Position numbers and translations under genes: made by a program. From contig QCXZ01000042.1 in the NCBI GenBank assembly GCA_025024175.1, positions 11,301,501 through 11,365,500 on the forward strand: DNA of 64,000 nucleotides, written 5' to 3'. Below the pieces are notes generated by a model. It made no database searches, was not told where the DNA came from, and worked only from the letters and a program-made list of their open reading frames with translations. Source of the DNA: Rhyzopertha dominica (lineage: Eukaryota; Arthropoda; Insecta; Coleoptera; Bostrichidae). Shown here one piece after another: positions 1 through 11,684 of this stretch (its first letter is position 1; each line of letters starts with the position of its first letter).

Positions 1-1152
1 GTCGCTGTTCCTTTATTATTGCCCAAATGGTTTGGATTTTTGACGTGCTAAGACGAAGATGTTTCAATTCGTCCATGCAGCTGATGACTCTGTCTCGCGG
101 AAGCTTCTTAATCTAAAACGTATCCTGTAGAAGAAGTCAGATGTTTGCATTTTGGGGGCTGTAAGACCTCTGATTTGTTCTTTAAAATGCAGTTAAATTT
201 TAATGAAACACATTTAATAAGTTACAATCGACAAAACTTTATCATTCGTATTAACAGATCTCACTAGTATAAAATCTGAGTACTATGGTACTTCTTTACC
301 GCCTTCTGGTAATTACTATCACCTAGTTCATTGTCTGCTGAATTTTCTAGATATCCACTTTTTAGGAAACTGGCCCGTTGCCATAGAGTACGGCGATGTT
401 GTCGGTTTGTGTAGATTTTTCCGGGGCTAAGAGAATGTTGATATTGATGCGTACATCGTAATGATATATTTTTATGTTAGCCAGAAAGGAGGCATAGATG
501 TGTATAGAAATGGGACGTCCGTACGAAATAAGGTCGTGGTGGTTTTCCTCGTTAAGTAAAAAAAAATAACCAATAGCAACGACAATAGATAGACCATAAT
601 CAGTAAATATTTAACGTTAACTCATGAGGTAGGTTTAAAAGCAACCAATTTAAGATATATGGAGTGGAAAAATTGTAAAAAATGAATTATTAAAAATACC
701 CATTACAAATTGTTCGTAAAGAGCTTGGGCAATAGGGAACTAAGAAAACTAGCACGATAACAGAACTAAAGTTAGGGATATTTTATAGTGACGATACTAA
801 CCTCGCTTATATTTCCATGAATAAAAATTCTCATTAACCACAAATCGTCTTTTTCATCCTTTCCTGGGTCCACCTCTTCTTCCGATACGTCATAGTATTC
901 AAAGTGTCTGATGGTCTTAGGGGCAGTTGCCTTTTCTGATCCATCAATGCTTCTTCTTGATGTTGGATTTTTCGTTGTAGTTAGAACTCGAAATTCGAAT
1001 AGTCTTTTTGATGATGATCTTTTCGACACTGAACTGATTGTAACACTTCCACTTGTGTAATCTGTGATGTCTGTTTTCAACGGATTTGTTATTGCGCAGC
1101 TTGCATTACACATTATGAGCAGAATTAGCAAGTGATTGACACGACATGTCAT
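1..1152 (-). CDS. Secreted protein of unknown function, 5' part (runs off left edge)
   Basis: Two exons on the minus strand, 1152..802 and 112..1 (still open at the window edge). The ATG at 1152 is chosen because it starts a classic signal peptide (basic start, then LLILLIM, then an A-x-A type cut near NASCA); the codons upstream of it in the same frame lack an ATG. Exon 1 ends at a GTTAGT donor and exon 2 begins after TTTTAG; both are phase 0, so they join in frame. The mature part is hydrophilic, with dibasic sites (KR, RR) and an acidic stretch near residues 90-105. Exon 2 is helical and charged (IKKLPRDRVI..., ...TIWAIIKEQR). I recognise no family. The dibasic sites could suggest a processed precursor, but nothing else supports a peptide hormone. 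Seen: signal peptide and splice sites. Inferred: secretion. Confidence 0.6.
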
Positions 1153-1736
1153 TTTTTGAGTGACCCATATTTTCTGACGGAAGCCTTGAATTTTGTCCAC
1201 TAGATTTCATCTAAGGGCTTTATTTACGTGCAAAAGTGCACCATAAAAAAGTTATAGCCCTTCAAAGTTGTGTTACATTTTGCTAATAACTTTCCAATCA
1301 CTGATGAAAACGATTTGAAAATTTGGATATCAGTTGCGAATAACAAAAAACACAAGCATGAGTTTCTTATTACTTCAACATTGTAAACCAAGACATTTAT
1401 TCAATTGTTAATCCAATATTTTATTCTCTGTCATTATTTGAAGTTTTAAAAATCACATTAATGATAGACTTTTTTCCGAAACTTTTTAATATGTATTTGG
1501 TTTTACTAAACTTAAGATTAGCCGTATGTGTCATCATCTAGATAGTTATCTATATAATTCTTATGATAGTTATCACAATAATTATTTTTTTGCGAAATCT
1601 GCATTGCTCAAAATATTACTTGTAAATAAATACCACCCCTACAAAATGCAAGTCCTTCAAGAATTTTATGAAGACAAAATTGCGATAGACGTTTGGAATT
1701 TTGTCATTTTTATAAGCGGTGTGATTTGAGAACCAA
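1153..1736. other. AT-rich spacer, no gene seen
   Basis: This is the upstream flank of the secreted-protein gene. I see no open reading frame with recognisable content and no clear TATA box at a sensible distance. Confidence 0.4.
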
Positions 1737-1985
1737 AATGTAGTGTTTTCGGACGGTTCCATTTACACCTACATGAAGAAGTAAAGATTCGAAACTATAC
1801 CGTTGTTGGTCTGACTAAATCCTCATTGGATGATAGACGGCTTATCTTTTTTGAAGGAAGTTGGAGTGGTGATAGGTATTTGCGATTTTTGCAAGAAAAT
1901 TTGATTCCAGCTCTCTTAATATTGTCTCGTCGAACAGCAAATTCAGGCTTATCTAATGTTAATGTTGTTTGAGTACTCTCTTTGT
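1737..1985 (+). pseudogene. Transposase remnant (mariner-like superfamily, SDE.../NPHWM type)
   Basis: Pieces of one transposase appear in different plus-strand frames. They begin with NVVFSDGS at 1737, then NPHWM near 1825, then FFEGSWSGDRYLRFLQENL near 1850-1905. In the intact insect transposases I know, these blocks follow each other in this order (first catalytic SD, NPHWM, then F-G-x-L-x-G-x-Y-L-x-L-L/Q). Here they are joined by frameshifts and a stop, so the copy is dead. A second remnant of the same kind lies at 43108-43256 on the minus strand. Confidence 0.5.
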
Positions 1986-2747
1986 GCATTAGAGTCTAAC
2001 ATCTGACAGTTATGTAATCTAAAAAGTTGGGGCTTAATGGTTTGGTTCCCTCTCCTTTATAAACATTTAAATTTCCATCCAATATTTGGGACTAAAATTG
2101 CGATCTACGTTTATATAGTACTGTAGTAATCTAGAATGATAACAAGAGAGTTAAAAGATACAGAAGTGCAATTGCAGTAATAAATATTACATGTCTTGTA
2201 GGTATTTTATTACACTGTATAAAAGAAAAACCAGAAAATATTTGGTGTTATTAAAAATTAGTAAATTTCCGTCGGCTATAAGTATTTTCTTTGCCGATAC
2301 ATTCAGTAACAAAATTATTATANTTTCGAGCATCTTTTGTGTGCTCTNTCTAACCCCATTTGTTGCATCTCACTGCAAATTCAGTTTTATTGTTGTTGAA
2401 CTGTTACAAAGCTGATTAATAGGTTAGGAGGAATGGTGGTTAGTCTCACTTATGTGTTATTTACCTCCGCTTGTAAAATAATACACCCGATACTATTAGG
2501 CTTTGTTAATAATTTGAGAAAAAATTTACATGTTAAAGAATACCTGTGAATAAAATATAGAATATAAGGAAGTACAAAATACGTCAAAAGCAAAACTGAA
2601 GTTAAACAAGATACTGGCATCTCTTGTAAGTGTTGCATTACTTTCGAGCTGCAGTATACGAGTACTAAAATTAACATCGAAATATATATTTTCTAATTTG
2701 GTAAACTCGAAAAAGCATTTATGTTTGATACAGTTTTCCCTTGCTAG
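1986..2747. other. AT-rich stretch; expected BCS1 5' exons not found
   Basis: I searched this stretch for the N-terminal half of BCS1, which should lie upstream of the exon at 2748, and found nothing convincing in any plus-strand frame. Two N bases fall here (2323, 2348). Confidence 0.4.
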
Positions 2748-3665
2748 CTAGACAAATGGCTTTGAAGCAGCACGAAGGAAAAACCATAATGTACACTGCC
2801 ATGGGTAGCGAATGGCGACCACTAGGACACCCAAGGAAAAAACGACCTATAAACTCAGTAGTTCTAGACAAAGGAGTTAGTGGCAGAATCTTGGAAGATT
2901 GTTTAGATTTCATCAACAATCCTTCGTGGTACACAGACCGTGGCATTCCATACAGAAGAGGTAGATGGTTTCGAGAAATTGTATCGCGATTTCTTAGCCA
3001 ACACCTTTTTTGCAGGATATTTATTATACGGTCCTCCTGGTTGCGGAAAGTCCTCTTACATCACAGCTCTAGCTGGTGAACTTGAATTCGCCATCTGCGT
3101 CTTAAATCTGTCAGAACGAGGATTATCAGACGATCGACTAAATCACTTATTGAGTGTTGCTCCAGTTCAGAGCATAATCCTGTTGGAAGACATCGATGCG
3201 GCTTTTGTATCCCGGGAAGAAACACCACAACAGAAAGCCGCTTACGAGGGTCTAAACAGGGTCACTTTTAGTGGATTATTAAATTGTTTGGACGGTGTGG
3301 CCAGCACAGAAGCCAGAATAGTTTTTATGACCACCAATTACCTCGACAGGTTCGTATCTTGACAACAATGAAAGACAGATTAGTTTTGTTATGTTTATTT
3401 TAGGTTGGATCCCGCTCTTATTAGACCAGGAAGAGTAGATTTAAAGGAATACATCGGTTGGTGTTCTCGCTACCAGGTGGAGCAGATGTTCTTGCGTTTC
3501 TACCAAGGTGCCGAAGCTGCAGCACAGGCTAAAGAATTTGCCGACAAAGTCATGACGTTCAACAAAAACGTCAGTCCGGCACAGATCCAAGGCTATTTCA
3601 TGTTCCACAAGACGTGTACTGGCAGAGAAGTCATCGACAACGTGAAGATGATTTGGGAGTTATAG
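2748..3665 (+). CDS. BCS1L: Mitochondrial chaperone BCS1, C-terminal 268 aa
   Basis: BCS1 is an AAA ATPase of the mitochondrial inner membrane that moves the folded Rieske iron-sulphur protein into respiratory complex III. Three exons are visible: 2748..2960, 3016..3349 and 3404..3665 (TAG). They are joined by 55- and 54-bp GT-AG introns that restore [14 protein letters not shown] and [15 protein letters not shown]. Walker A is GPPGCGKSS, Walker B is [10 protein letters not shown], and the [15 protein letters not shown] and [11 protein letters not shown] blocks are typical of BCS1. The first exon opens at residues equal to about position 165 of the usual ~420-aa protein. The transmembrane segment and mitochondrial targeting region are therefore absent from this window as far as I can read. 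Either the 5' exons lie left of position 1, or this copy is truncated. The acceptor at 2747 could instead be at 2751. The family call is very sure. Confidence 0.9.
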
Positions 3666-3670
3666 CGTTG

Positions 3671-3676
3671 AATAAA
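3671..3676 (+). terminator. Poly(A) signal of BCS1
   Basis: AATAAA lies 5 bp after the BCS1 stop codon. It faces the minus-strand signal of IQCG at 3698-3703, so the two transcripts must end within each other's 3' regions. Confidence 0.6.
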
Positions 3677-3697
3677 AATTAGGTTTCTGTTTATTTC

Positions 3698-3703
3698 TTT
3701 ATT
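3698..3703 (-). terminator. Poly(A) signal of IQCG
   Basis: AATAAA on the minus strand lies 8 bp beyond the IQCG stop codon (TGA at 3714-3712). Confidence 0.6.
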
Positions 3704-3711
3704 GCAGTTTG

Positions 3712-6439
3712 TCACTTTTTACCCTTCTTGTCTTTTCCCTTCTTACCCTTCTTCTTCTTCCTGTAGGGACCAAGGCATTTCCTCACCATCGTGCCTCGCC
3801 ACCACGCTTGTATTCTAATGCAGGCCCTTATCATTGCCTGCTGCTTCTCGTGTTCTTGTCGTCGTTTTTCTTTCACCACGAGGTAATCTTCAATTTCCTT
3901 TTTGTGTTGTTCGTACTTGAAAATAAGGTTTTTATTAATTTAATGTTAGGCCAACTAAATCTTACTGAATGAACATGAGAGTAAATGCCTTCAGCGCGAT
4001 CTATATGGATCCTCTGCACACGCCGGGATAAAAGCGGTAGTTTGTGACTATTGCACATTCATCAATCAGATGATGCGTATTCGCTGCCTATTTACAATGT
4101 TAAAATAATAAAAGAGGGAATTAAAATGCGGTTTATTACACCTGCATGTTTGTGGAATAAGACAATGCAGGTGAGTATTCATTGTTATTGTTAAGCTGAC
4201 TCAAATCGGATAATTTAGTGGGTGAGAAAAAAAGGATGATTTGGATGATCTAGTTGGATCCAGAAACAAAACGTTTTATCAAGTAGCTTGGTAGAAATTT
4301 ACTTGAAGGCCTCACTGGTATTACTGAATTGTTATTTCTACTTTCTTGCTTTTATTTAATTATATATTTTTGAAAGCCATCTATTGAAAAGCTAGTTCCA
4401 TATCCAACTAACAAGGCGGCGCTATCGGCGCTGTCGCCGAAAAAAAGCAAATTGGGAAGGTTCCCTTATTGGAATAGTAAAGTATTTGATGATGGTGAAA
4501 TTATTTGGTATTTCTGTCTACGGTTCAAATAAGGACGAAACTAAGTCGCAGGATTATTCAATTGCATCCTAGGTGTCTTATAACCTAAGCATGATGACAG
4601 TTGTTTCGTTGTAAGTTTTAGAAAAACTGATTGTTAAGCTTGACAAAGTAGATTACAAAATTGTCTTTCTGTCAGAAGCTAAATTGGTATTTAAAATATA
4701 NTCGTTGGCAAAAAATACATGTCTATTAGGGAACAGTACCGCTAGAGAACAACCGAGAATCGTACTCCTATTACTTCTAAAGGATAATTTGGCCTCTCTA
4801 ATATCAGTCAGTATATTACCTAATATGTATAGTAATGCAACTCTCTTACCGTTATTACAACCCTGCAATAAAATTTATCTTTCATCTCGAACAGCAGGTG
4901 GCCCCTCACAAGTTACCGCAAATAACCGGATTACCACAAATTTAGATCCGATTTTCGGAAGATGGTTAAGCAGGGTCGGATTATTTAAAGTTCACTACCG
5001 GTCAAACCAAAACTAGCATTCAGTCTTAGTATTTCTGTGCGCGAGACAAGAGAAGCGAAAAATGTCCCGTCCTTGTAAAAAAGCTGCTCCAAGTACCGCT
5101 CAGAATGAACTTGCTGACGCTGACATGGAAGTGCAAATTGAAGAAAACAAGAGGAATCGTCGTTACCTTACCCAAGATGCCAAAGAAATCATAAAAAATG
5201 TATACAATTTTTTGATAAAAAAAGAAAGCAGTGCTCCGTTAAAAGTGACAAGTGAAATGGTTGTAGTCCCCTACACGACTGTGAGAGATATTATTGAAAA
5301 TAAAGGCAATTCAAGAAAATCACGCAATTCGGAGAAATTTCTAAATATATCAAAAGAGCTTGGATAGAAATTAAAAAAGTGATTTATCAAATGTATAAGG
5401 AAAATAAAGTTATTAAGAAATTAACACTTTTGGAATTAGGATGACAAGTTATTGCGAAAAGTGGTTCAGAAAATACTTGAGGAGCATAGGTTTTAATCAT
5501 AGTACATTAAACCAACGTTTGTCCATAATGGAATCAACCCGACTAAAAAGAATGAGATGGGATTATATAAACGAAATCAGAAGGTACCGCCAAGAAAATC
5601 GTAATATCGTATATTTGGATGAAACGTGGTACGACACCCACGACTTGATAAAAGGAGGTCTGACAGATGAGACAATTAACTGCGTTCTGCAAGCACCACC
5701 TTCGAGAGGAAAAAGAATTATAATTCTTCACGCGGGAGGAAGTGATGGATGGGTCGAAAATGGCTTGTTACTGTCAGCGAAACAGATCCAAAATTGTTCT
5801 GCTGACTGCCATTGCGACACTTTTTGAAACTTGGTTTCAGCAGCAGTTACTGTCTGGGCTACCACCAGGATCTGTTATAGTCATCGATAACGCGAGTTAC
5901 CATTCAAAATTAATGAACAAGGTGCCAACATCAGCTACAAAAAAAATAATTGATTACATGAAAAAGAATAAAATTCCGGATGGAAAAGTTACCAAAAAAG
6001 ATCTGTTGACAATAATAAAAAATGTCAACATACCTAAACAATATCGAGTTGATGAACTAGCGAAAGGACATGGACGTATAGTTATGCGTTAGCCACCGTA
6101 TTATTGCGTCCTAAACCCAATTGAATTAGTGTGGAATACGCTTAAAAAAGGAATACGAAGAAACAATACATGTCCGCGTTTAAGTTCGGCAGTTGTAGAT
6201 TTAGTGCGTAGAGAGGTAAGTAGTATAACGAAAGATCTGTGGAAAAGCTGTATTAAGCATGTTATTGAATTTGGAAATAGCTATATACCCCAAATTTTCA
6301 AAATTTTATAATACATATTAATGATGATGCCAGCAGTGATTCAGAATTTGACAGTGGTGATGATGATAATAATTAATATATTTAAATTATGTCGGTGTAA
6401 ACTTGTTAGACTTTTTTGTAAAAATATAATAGATGTATG

Positions 6440-6489
<50 letters not shown>

Positions 6490-9125
6490 TTAAAATGCAT
6501 GTCTAGTTAGATTACAAATTTCATTATAACTAGATATACTTTGCTTGTGCAAAATAATGTTGCTACTAATCTTAAACTACGTACAATTCATTTTGAGACG
6601 TAAATAAAAACGATCGATGTTAAACCTCTTATTAACCGAATGATTAAAACTACTTAGATTAATATACACTACACAAACAAAAAATGAGTTTTAAGGCCGG
6701 CACTGGAAATTCGCAAAATCACAAAGAGAGGGTTTGATTTATGAGGGGTCGCGTGCCGTTCCAACTGTACGGTACGGTAAGAGAGTTGCATTACTATACC
6801 TATTACATTACTTCATCTATTCTGGACAGAATTCATAGAACATCTATGCCAGTTCCCATTTATTAAATTACGATGAAATGTTATACTTGTAAGCAAGAAA
6901 GTATATTTAATGTTACGGAAAAAGGATCAGAGGTAGTGAAAAAGGAAGTGGGTTCTTACCAATTTTGCAAGATTTTCTAAATTCATAAACTGTTCTTCCC
7001 TTTTCTCCTTCAAAATCTGGATCTCAGTATCCCGACTTTCTATTTCTTTGTCGTAATTATCCATCCATTGTAGGATTTGTTCTTCTTGTTCCTAGAACGA
7101 TTTCGGATAAAAAAATGTAGCTAAATTATTATAGTACGACTTAAAAAACCGATCATACAAAGACAACTGTTTTAGGTACTTACACTGATCATTTCCGTTA
7201 GATACTTTTTCATTTCGCTATGTATCCTCTCTTCTCTCTCAATTTCAGTAGTGTAATACTTAATGGTGTCTTTGTAGCCGTTTTCTAACGAATCTAGCTG
7301 ATAAGTGTTTGACTCTGTTCTTGCATCCTCCCAGTCATTTACGTATCCTCCCTTGATTTCGTTTTCTATTTTTGTTCCCTGTGTGATATACAGTGTTTTA
7401 TTAACAATTAGCAAATAGTTTTTTAGTTTATACGGAAATCCATGGCAGCCTGTTCCTTGAGATACGGAAAAGGGCTGCATCTGTTAAACATATTTAAATT
7501 GTGAAAAATGCTCACCTCCAATTCATCCTTGAGCCTGCCGATGGCCTCCGTGGCCATCTGGATCTTGTCCAGCGTTTTCACCTTTTCCACCTCCAGCAAC
7601 ATCTGCAGTTCCGTCAGCTGACTTCTCCGTTCCCTCATTTGGTTCAGTAGTTCTTCTTCTTCTTCTTTTTCCGTCTGGTATTCCATCAACCGCTTCATAA
7701 GACAGTCGAAACTCATGGACCTCAACATTTCCATCTTAGTCTCCCGCAGCAGCTTGAGGACGTATTCGCGGTCTTTTTGGAACTTGACAACCCTCTGGCG
7801 AGCCATTGCTATGGCTATTGGTTCGATGGTTTCTGGGTCGAAGATGTGTATTCTACGAAAATTATTTATTGCCTTTGTGTAAACCGTGAGCCGATTATCG
7901 TATATCGAGACCATTATAACATGAATATTCAATAGCGTTAAATAAATTTCCACAAGAAACGTTCTTACTTTTTTTTCATTAAGGATTAAAGAATTTAGTA
8001 TACAGGGATAGAAGTTAATAAATGTTTAAATAATTACTATACGAACATTGTAATAGTTGAATCAATTTAAATAATAATACTGTAAAAACAAAACATTTAA
8101 TTACTATTTCCACAGAAATACAAATGTAAACTAGTTGCACATGGATTATTATTATTTTTAACCCAAGCTTTTATGGTCATAAACTTGCAGGAGTTCCGCT
8201 AATAATAGGAACAAAACAAATTTTGCAACCGCATCACCACATTAACAAAAATTGTTCCTTACAATAATTGAAACATCGTTCATCAACTTATGCTCAAATT
8301 CAAATGTTTTCAACACTCAGCTAATTTGCCTTCAGTTGTAAAACAATCGAGTTATTCGTATCTAGTTAAACTAGTGTTAGACAATCCCAAATTCAGGTTC
8401 TGATAGCGAAACGAAGGAGCCATCAGCAGAAAAGTAATTAAAGGCCAATTCACAAGATTTTTAACAGCTCTAGGCGCTAAGGGTGTAGTGTATAATATTG
8501 GAACGTAGCGCATGTGCGTGTGAAGTGGGAAGAAAAAAGAGTACTACTGGCTTTTACTATGAACAGTACTTAGGTACCTGAACTTCATGTTAAGAAAATT
8601 ACACTCTGTACGTAAATAGTAAAGTTAAGTTTGGAAAACTTGCAGTGGTTTCAATTGCGGATGAGTACATCACAAAAGGTATGCGGGAATAATTTTAAAG
8701 CTGAAATAAAAAATACTTCCTATTCGAGTTAAAGTTGACCTATTTCAGCATTTTATTCAAACGTGGTCATTAGGGGGCGCACATTTAAGTTTTGGCTTCA
8801 TCTCTCAAACTCACCTGTATGGAGTGGAATACTTTTCTTCCAACGTCTTATAGTTGATGTCAATCTCCACGTCGGGCAAATCCCCAATTTTCCCCAAAAT
8901 CGCGAGCTCGTTGCAAGCATCTTCCAGAACGGACGCTACTGCTACAGCTTCCAGGTCCTGAATGACGTATTTTGCCTTCGGTTCTGGCACTGTCTCTTTG
9001 CTAATCGTAGTATCATCGGGTTCATCTAAGGGAATATCGTCGAGATTGAACATCGAAGATGTTTCCGAGTACTCCCTCTGCCTCTGGACGAAGAGCATTG
9101 GGATATCCTCTTTATCGTCGACCAT
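3712..9125 (-). CDS. IQCG: IQ domain-containing protein G / dynein regulatory complex subunit 9
   Basis: IQCG (DRC9) is a coiled-coil, calmodulin-binding subunit of the nexin-dynein regulatory complex of motile axonemes; in insects this would mean sperm tails and chordotonal cilia. Five exons: 9125..8815, 7852..7516, 7378..7184, 7091..6960 and 3915..3712. They sum to 1179 nt, giving 392 aa in frame, with consensus donors and acceptors throughout (STPYR-IHIFDPET across intron 1). The N-terminus is acidic and loosely ordered. Residues ~120-340 are long charged coiled coil. The last exon carries an IQ motif (IQAWWRGTMVRK) and a lysine-rich tail ending KGKKGKDKKGKK. The length fits the family. 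Intron 4 (3916-6959) is 3 kb because a transposon sits inside it. The start is the ATG at 9125. The tail-to-tail arrangement with BCS1 is very tight. Family call strong. Confidence 0.88.
3916..4829. other. IQCG intron 4, part before the transposon
   Basis: Unremarkable AT-rich intron sequence with one N at 4701. I see no coding remnant. Confidence 0.4.
5062..6311 (+). pseudogene. Transposase of copy 1, frameshifted
   Basis: The frame opens with MSRPCKKAAPSTAQNE. It continues as a helix-turn-helix-like N-terminal region to 5367, then breaks by frameshift and small deletion. It resumes at 5441-5827 with the first catalytic aspartate (VYLDETWYD), again out of frame at 5742-6092 with the second (VIDNASYH), and ends at 6129-6311. 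A stop (TAG) at 6090 interrupts the block before the glutamate motif, which is read as NPIELVW. At least three breaks make it non-functional. Family: IS630/Tc1/mariner DDE transposase. Confidence 0.8.
6441..6488. repeat. (TA)n microsatellite
   Basis: Uninterrupted TA dinucleotides just downstream of the copy 1 transposase. Copies 2 and 3 lack this expansion at the matching place, so it arose after insertion. Confidence 0.9.
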
Positions 9126-9539
9126 TGCACTTGGTGAATTTTTCTTTCAAAGTTACCGATCGGTTTGTTTAATTGGTGTGGTCTTCTACATCAATTTATC
9201 GTGGAAAAAATAGATTCTTGGACGATTGGTGCCTATCGTTGAACAAAATATGAATAACTGCGTCCTGACATGCGAATGTCAAAATGAAAACCGGGCGGAT
9301 TCGGTTAAATCAATGTAAGTAGTTGCTTAGTAACGTGGAAGACTCCAGTGTAAAGCGCAGGTGCTCTGCGCTGACAGTATATTCCACAGTACTGTTAATT
9401 TCATGCGACTACGGTCGACTTTTATAAAAGCGTTGAAAGAAAAAAAATATTTTCATTCAACGATAAGAGATCTCGCATTTGCGCTTTATCCATAATAGAT
9501 TCATACATGTATGTATTTATTCTGGATAGAGTATTGAAG
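9126..9539. other. 5' flank of IQCG
   Basis: Spacer between the IQCG start codon and the LINE remnant; it presumably contains the IQCG promoter and 5' UTR. I see no TATA box that I would defend. Confidence 0.35.
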
Positions 9540-11330
9540 AAAACTCCAGTCAGATCTCTATTGTCTTAAGCCAGTCTTTAACACCTTCATCAACACGATG
9601 NATAGACGCAAAACCACCAGGCCATGCTGTACGGGGGCATCTTTGCACCACATGTCCAATTGTTTGGAGGGATCTCCACATTCACAAGAAGGGTTGATAG
9701 ATGAATCCCATTTATTAAGGAAAAACTTGCATTTTCCAAGACCACTGCGAAGGCGATTTAGAGTGACCCAAGACCTTCTTGGGAGGTCATTTCTTGCTAC
9801 CTTTTCCGTAGGATCGTCTATAAGCTTATTATTGAATATATCATGTTTCTTAAGTTGCCAAACATAACACCATCCATCTTCAATGGTATATGGAGCACGA
9901 AGGAAATCTTCTGTCCACAGAGGTTTTCTAGAAGTTCGCCGAGTTGTAGGTAGCTCTTGCGGATCTCGGGAAATCAGAAACTCATTAGGAGCTGATTGAT
10001 ATTTTTGCCAAGCTTTATATGTAGCAAACTGTCTGCGAATCTCCGGAGGAGCAATGTTTGAAAGAATGGGAAGCCAAGGTAATGGAGTTGACTTAATTGT
10101 TCCAGTGATTAGTCGCATTGCAATATGTAACTGAGTGTCAATTTTTCTTGTGTGATGACTGTTTTTCCAAACAGGACAGCAGTACTCAGCAGTGCTATAA
10201 AGCAAGGCAAGAAGTACGGAGTACATTTGCATTTGCACCCCAACTTGTACCAGCAAGCTTATGCAGAGTGTTATTTCTAGTCTGTAATTTTTTACTGACG
10301 TTTTCTAGATGTTTCTTGTACGTTAGAGATGTATCTAGGGTCACTTCAAGGTATTTTGGCGAGAAGTTATGTTTAAGAATTATGTTATTTGACATAACTT
10401 GAAGCTGTTTCTTTTTTTGGTGATTGTTGTGATGAAAGCAAGTTTCTTTTGTCTTCAATGGAATAGGGCATAAGCGCCAGGTTTTAAAATAGCAATTCAT
10501 AATCTCGATATCCCTTGAAAGGTTTTGTTCAAGTACAGAAAAGTCTTGACTTTGCAAGGCCAATTCCATGTCGTCTGCATACACAAATTTTCTCGATTGA
10601 GTTACTGGAAGATCACTCATGTAAAGATTGAAAAGAATAGGCGACAGACCCGATCCTTGTGGAAGACCATTATTCATAATCCTGAATTTGCTACTTTCTC
10701 TCCCAAAAACACTCTGAATTGACGTTGGGATAAACTTCACAGTCTTTTCACATTTCAGAGTATTAAATAGTTAGAGGATCAATCCATCTTTCCACACAGT
10801 ATCGTAGGCCGCCGATAGGTCTATGAACACTATTCCAGTTTTCAATCGTTTCTGGAAACCAACTTCAGCTTATGTTGTTAGAGCCAAGACTTGGTCATAG
10901 CAACTTCTGTTCTTCCTAAAACCTGCTTGTTCCTTCGGGAGTGATTCTTCAATAATAGGTCCTATTCTCTGGTAGAGTAGTTTCTCTAGTAACTTGTAGC
11001 AGACACTCAGGAGGACAATGGGTCGGTAACTTCCTGCTTCATTTGGAGGTTTCCCAGGTTTTAAGACAGCAATCACGTTTGTTTTCTGAAACAAACTTGG
11101 AGGAGCATTCGGCCCCAAGTTTTTCAAGAATTATTGGTAAATACTATCAAAATCTACAGCTTTGTGGGCTTTCAGAGCACAAATAGCTTGCCGAAGTTCT
11201 TCCAATGAGAATAATTGTGACAACTCTACTGAAGGTTCGCATCTTTTTCTTAACCGACGAAGTTTTCCCTTCATCTATTTCAATTCCTCCGTAGATATTT
11301 GAACAGAATTTCTATTAATAGATGAAAAAA
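9540..11330 (-). mobile_element. Jockey-like LINE, 5'-truncated, degraded
   Basis: Minus-strand reverse transcriptase in two main frames. The part at 11127-10870 contains the NVIAVLKPGKPP, YRPIVLLSVCYKLLEKLL and KEQAGFRKNRSCYDQ blocks. The part at 10740-9558 contains GLPQGSGLSPILFNLYM, the catalytic FVYADDMELAL, a thumb region, and a long C-terminal domain ending in a cysteine-rich CECGDPSKQLDMWC segment, all typical of jockey/BS-like elements. The frame breaks between 10740 and 10870 and again near 10195-10256. The N-terminal endonuclease is missing. There is an N at 9601. Confidence 0.8.
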
Positions 11331-11684
11331 TGTTTCATTCGCCTCCGTCGCAACGTTCAGTTAAAGTTATAAATTAACCATTGAAAAATTTGGATCGAAC
11401 AACCGAAATTACACAAATCATTTGAAAATATTTTTTTTTGTTTGGTTACGTTGTATTATAAAGGAAAGACGAGTCTGGGTAAGAGGAGCAACATGTGATA
11501 GGAAAATAGTTCATTGTCTCCTGATTAAAATTAGTGGTTGTATAAAAAGTTTCGGTAATCGCGCGAAAAAATGTGTGTAAAACAATACAGGAATACAATG
11601 TCGTAAATTCAATGCGCTCACGTTTGTTCTAAAGTTTGTATTCTTGCTCTTGCATATGTACATTTAAATAGGTATGCGGCAGAA

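Larger units (their letters stand above)
4830..6796 (+). mobile_element. Tc1/mariner-type transposon, copy 1 (in IQCG intron 4)
   Basis: The ends are inverted repeats: TAGTAATGCAACTCTCTTAC at the left and its complement at 6777-6796, each flanked by TA, the usual target duplication of this superfamily. The inverted similarity runs on inwards, through a block like ATTACAACCCTGCAATA, for roughly 90 bp in the other copies. The element encodes a broken transposase at 5062-6311. Copies 2 and 3 lie at 40133-42200 and 61349-63559 and are very similar by eye, so the family moved recently. Confidence 0.85.

Noticed and set aside
2719..2946. Minus-strand open frame over the first visible BCS1 exon
   Set aside because: It is the antisense shadow of strongly conserved BCS1 coding sequence.
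6321..6506. Open frame through the TA repeat
   Set aside because: Its second half is only the TA microsatellite read as alternating Tyr-Ile.
9598..9867. Plus-strand open frame opposite the LINE
   Set aside because: Antisense of the reverse-transcriptase C-terminal domain; contains an N and no domain.
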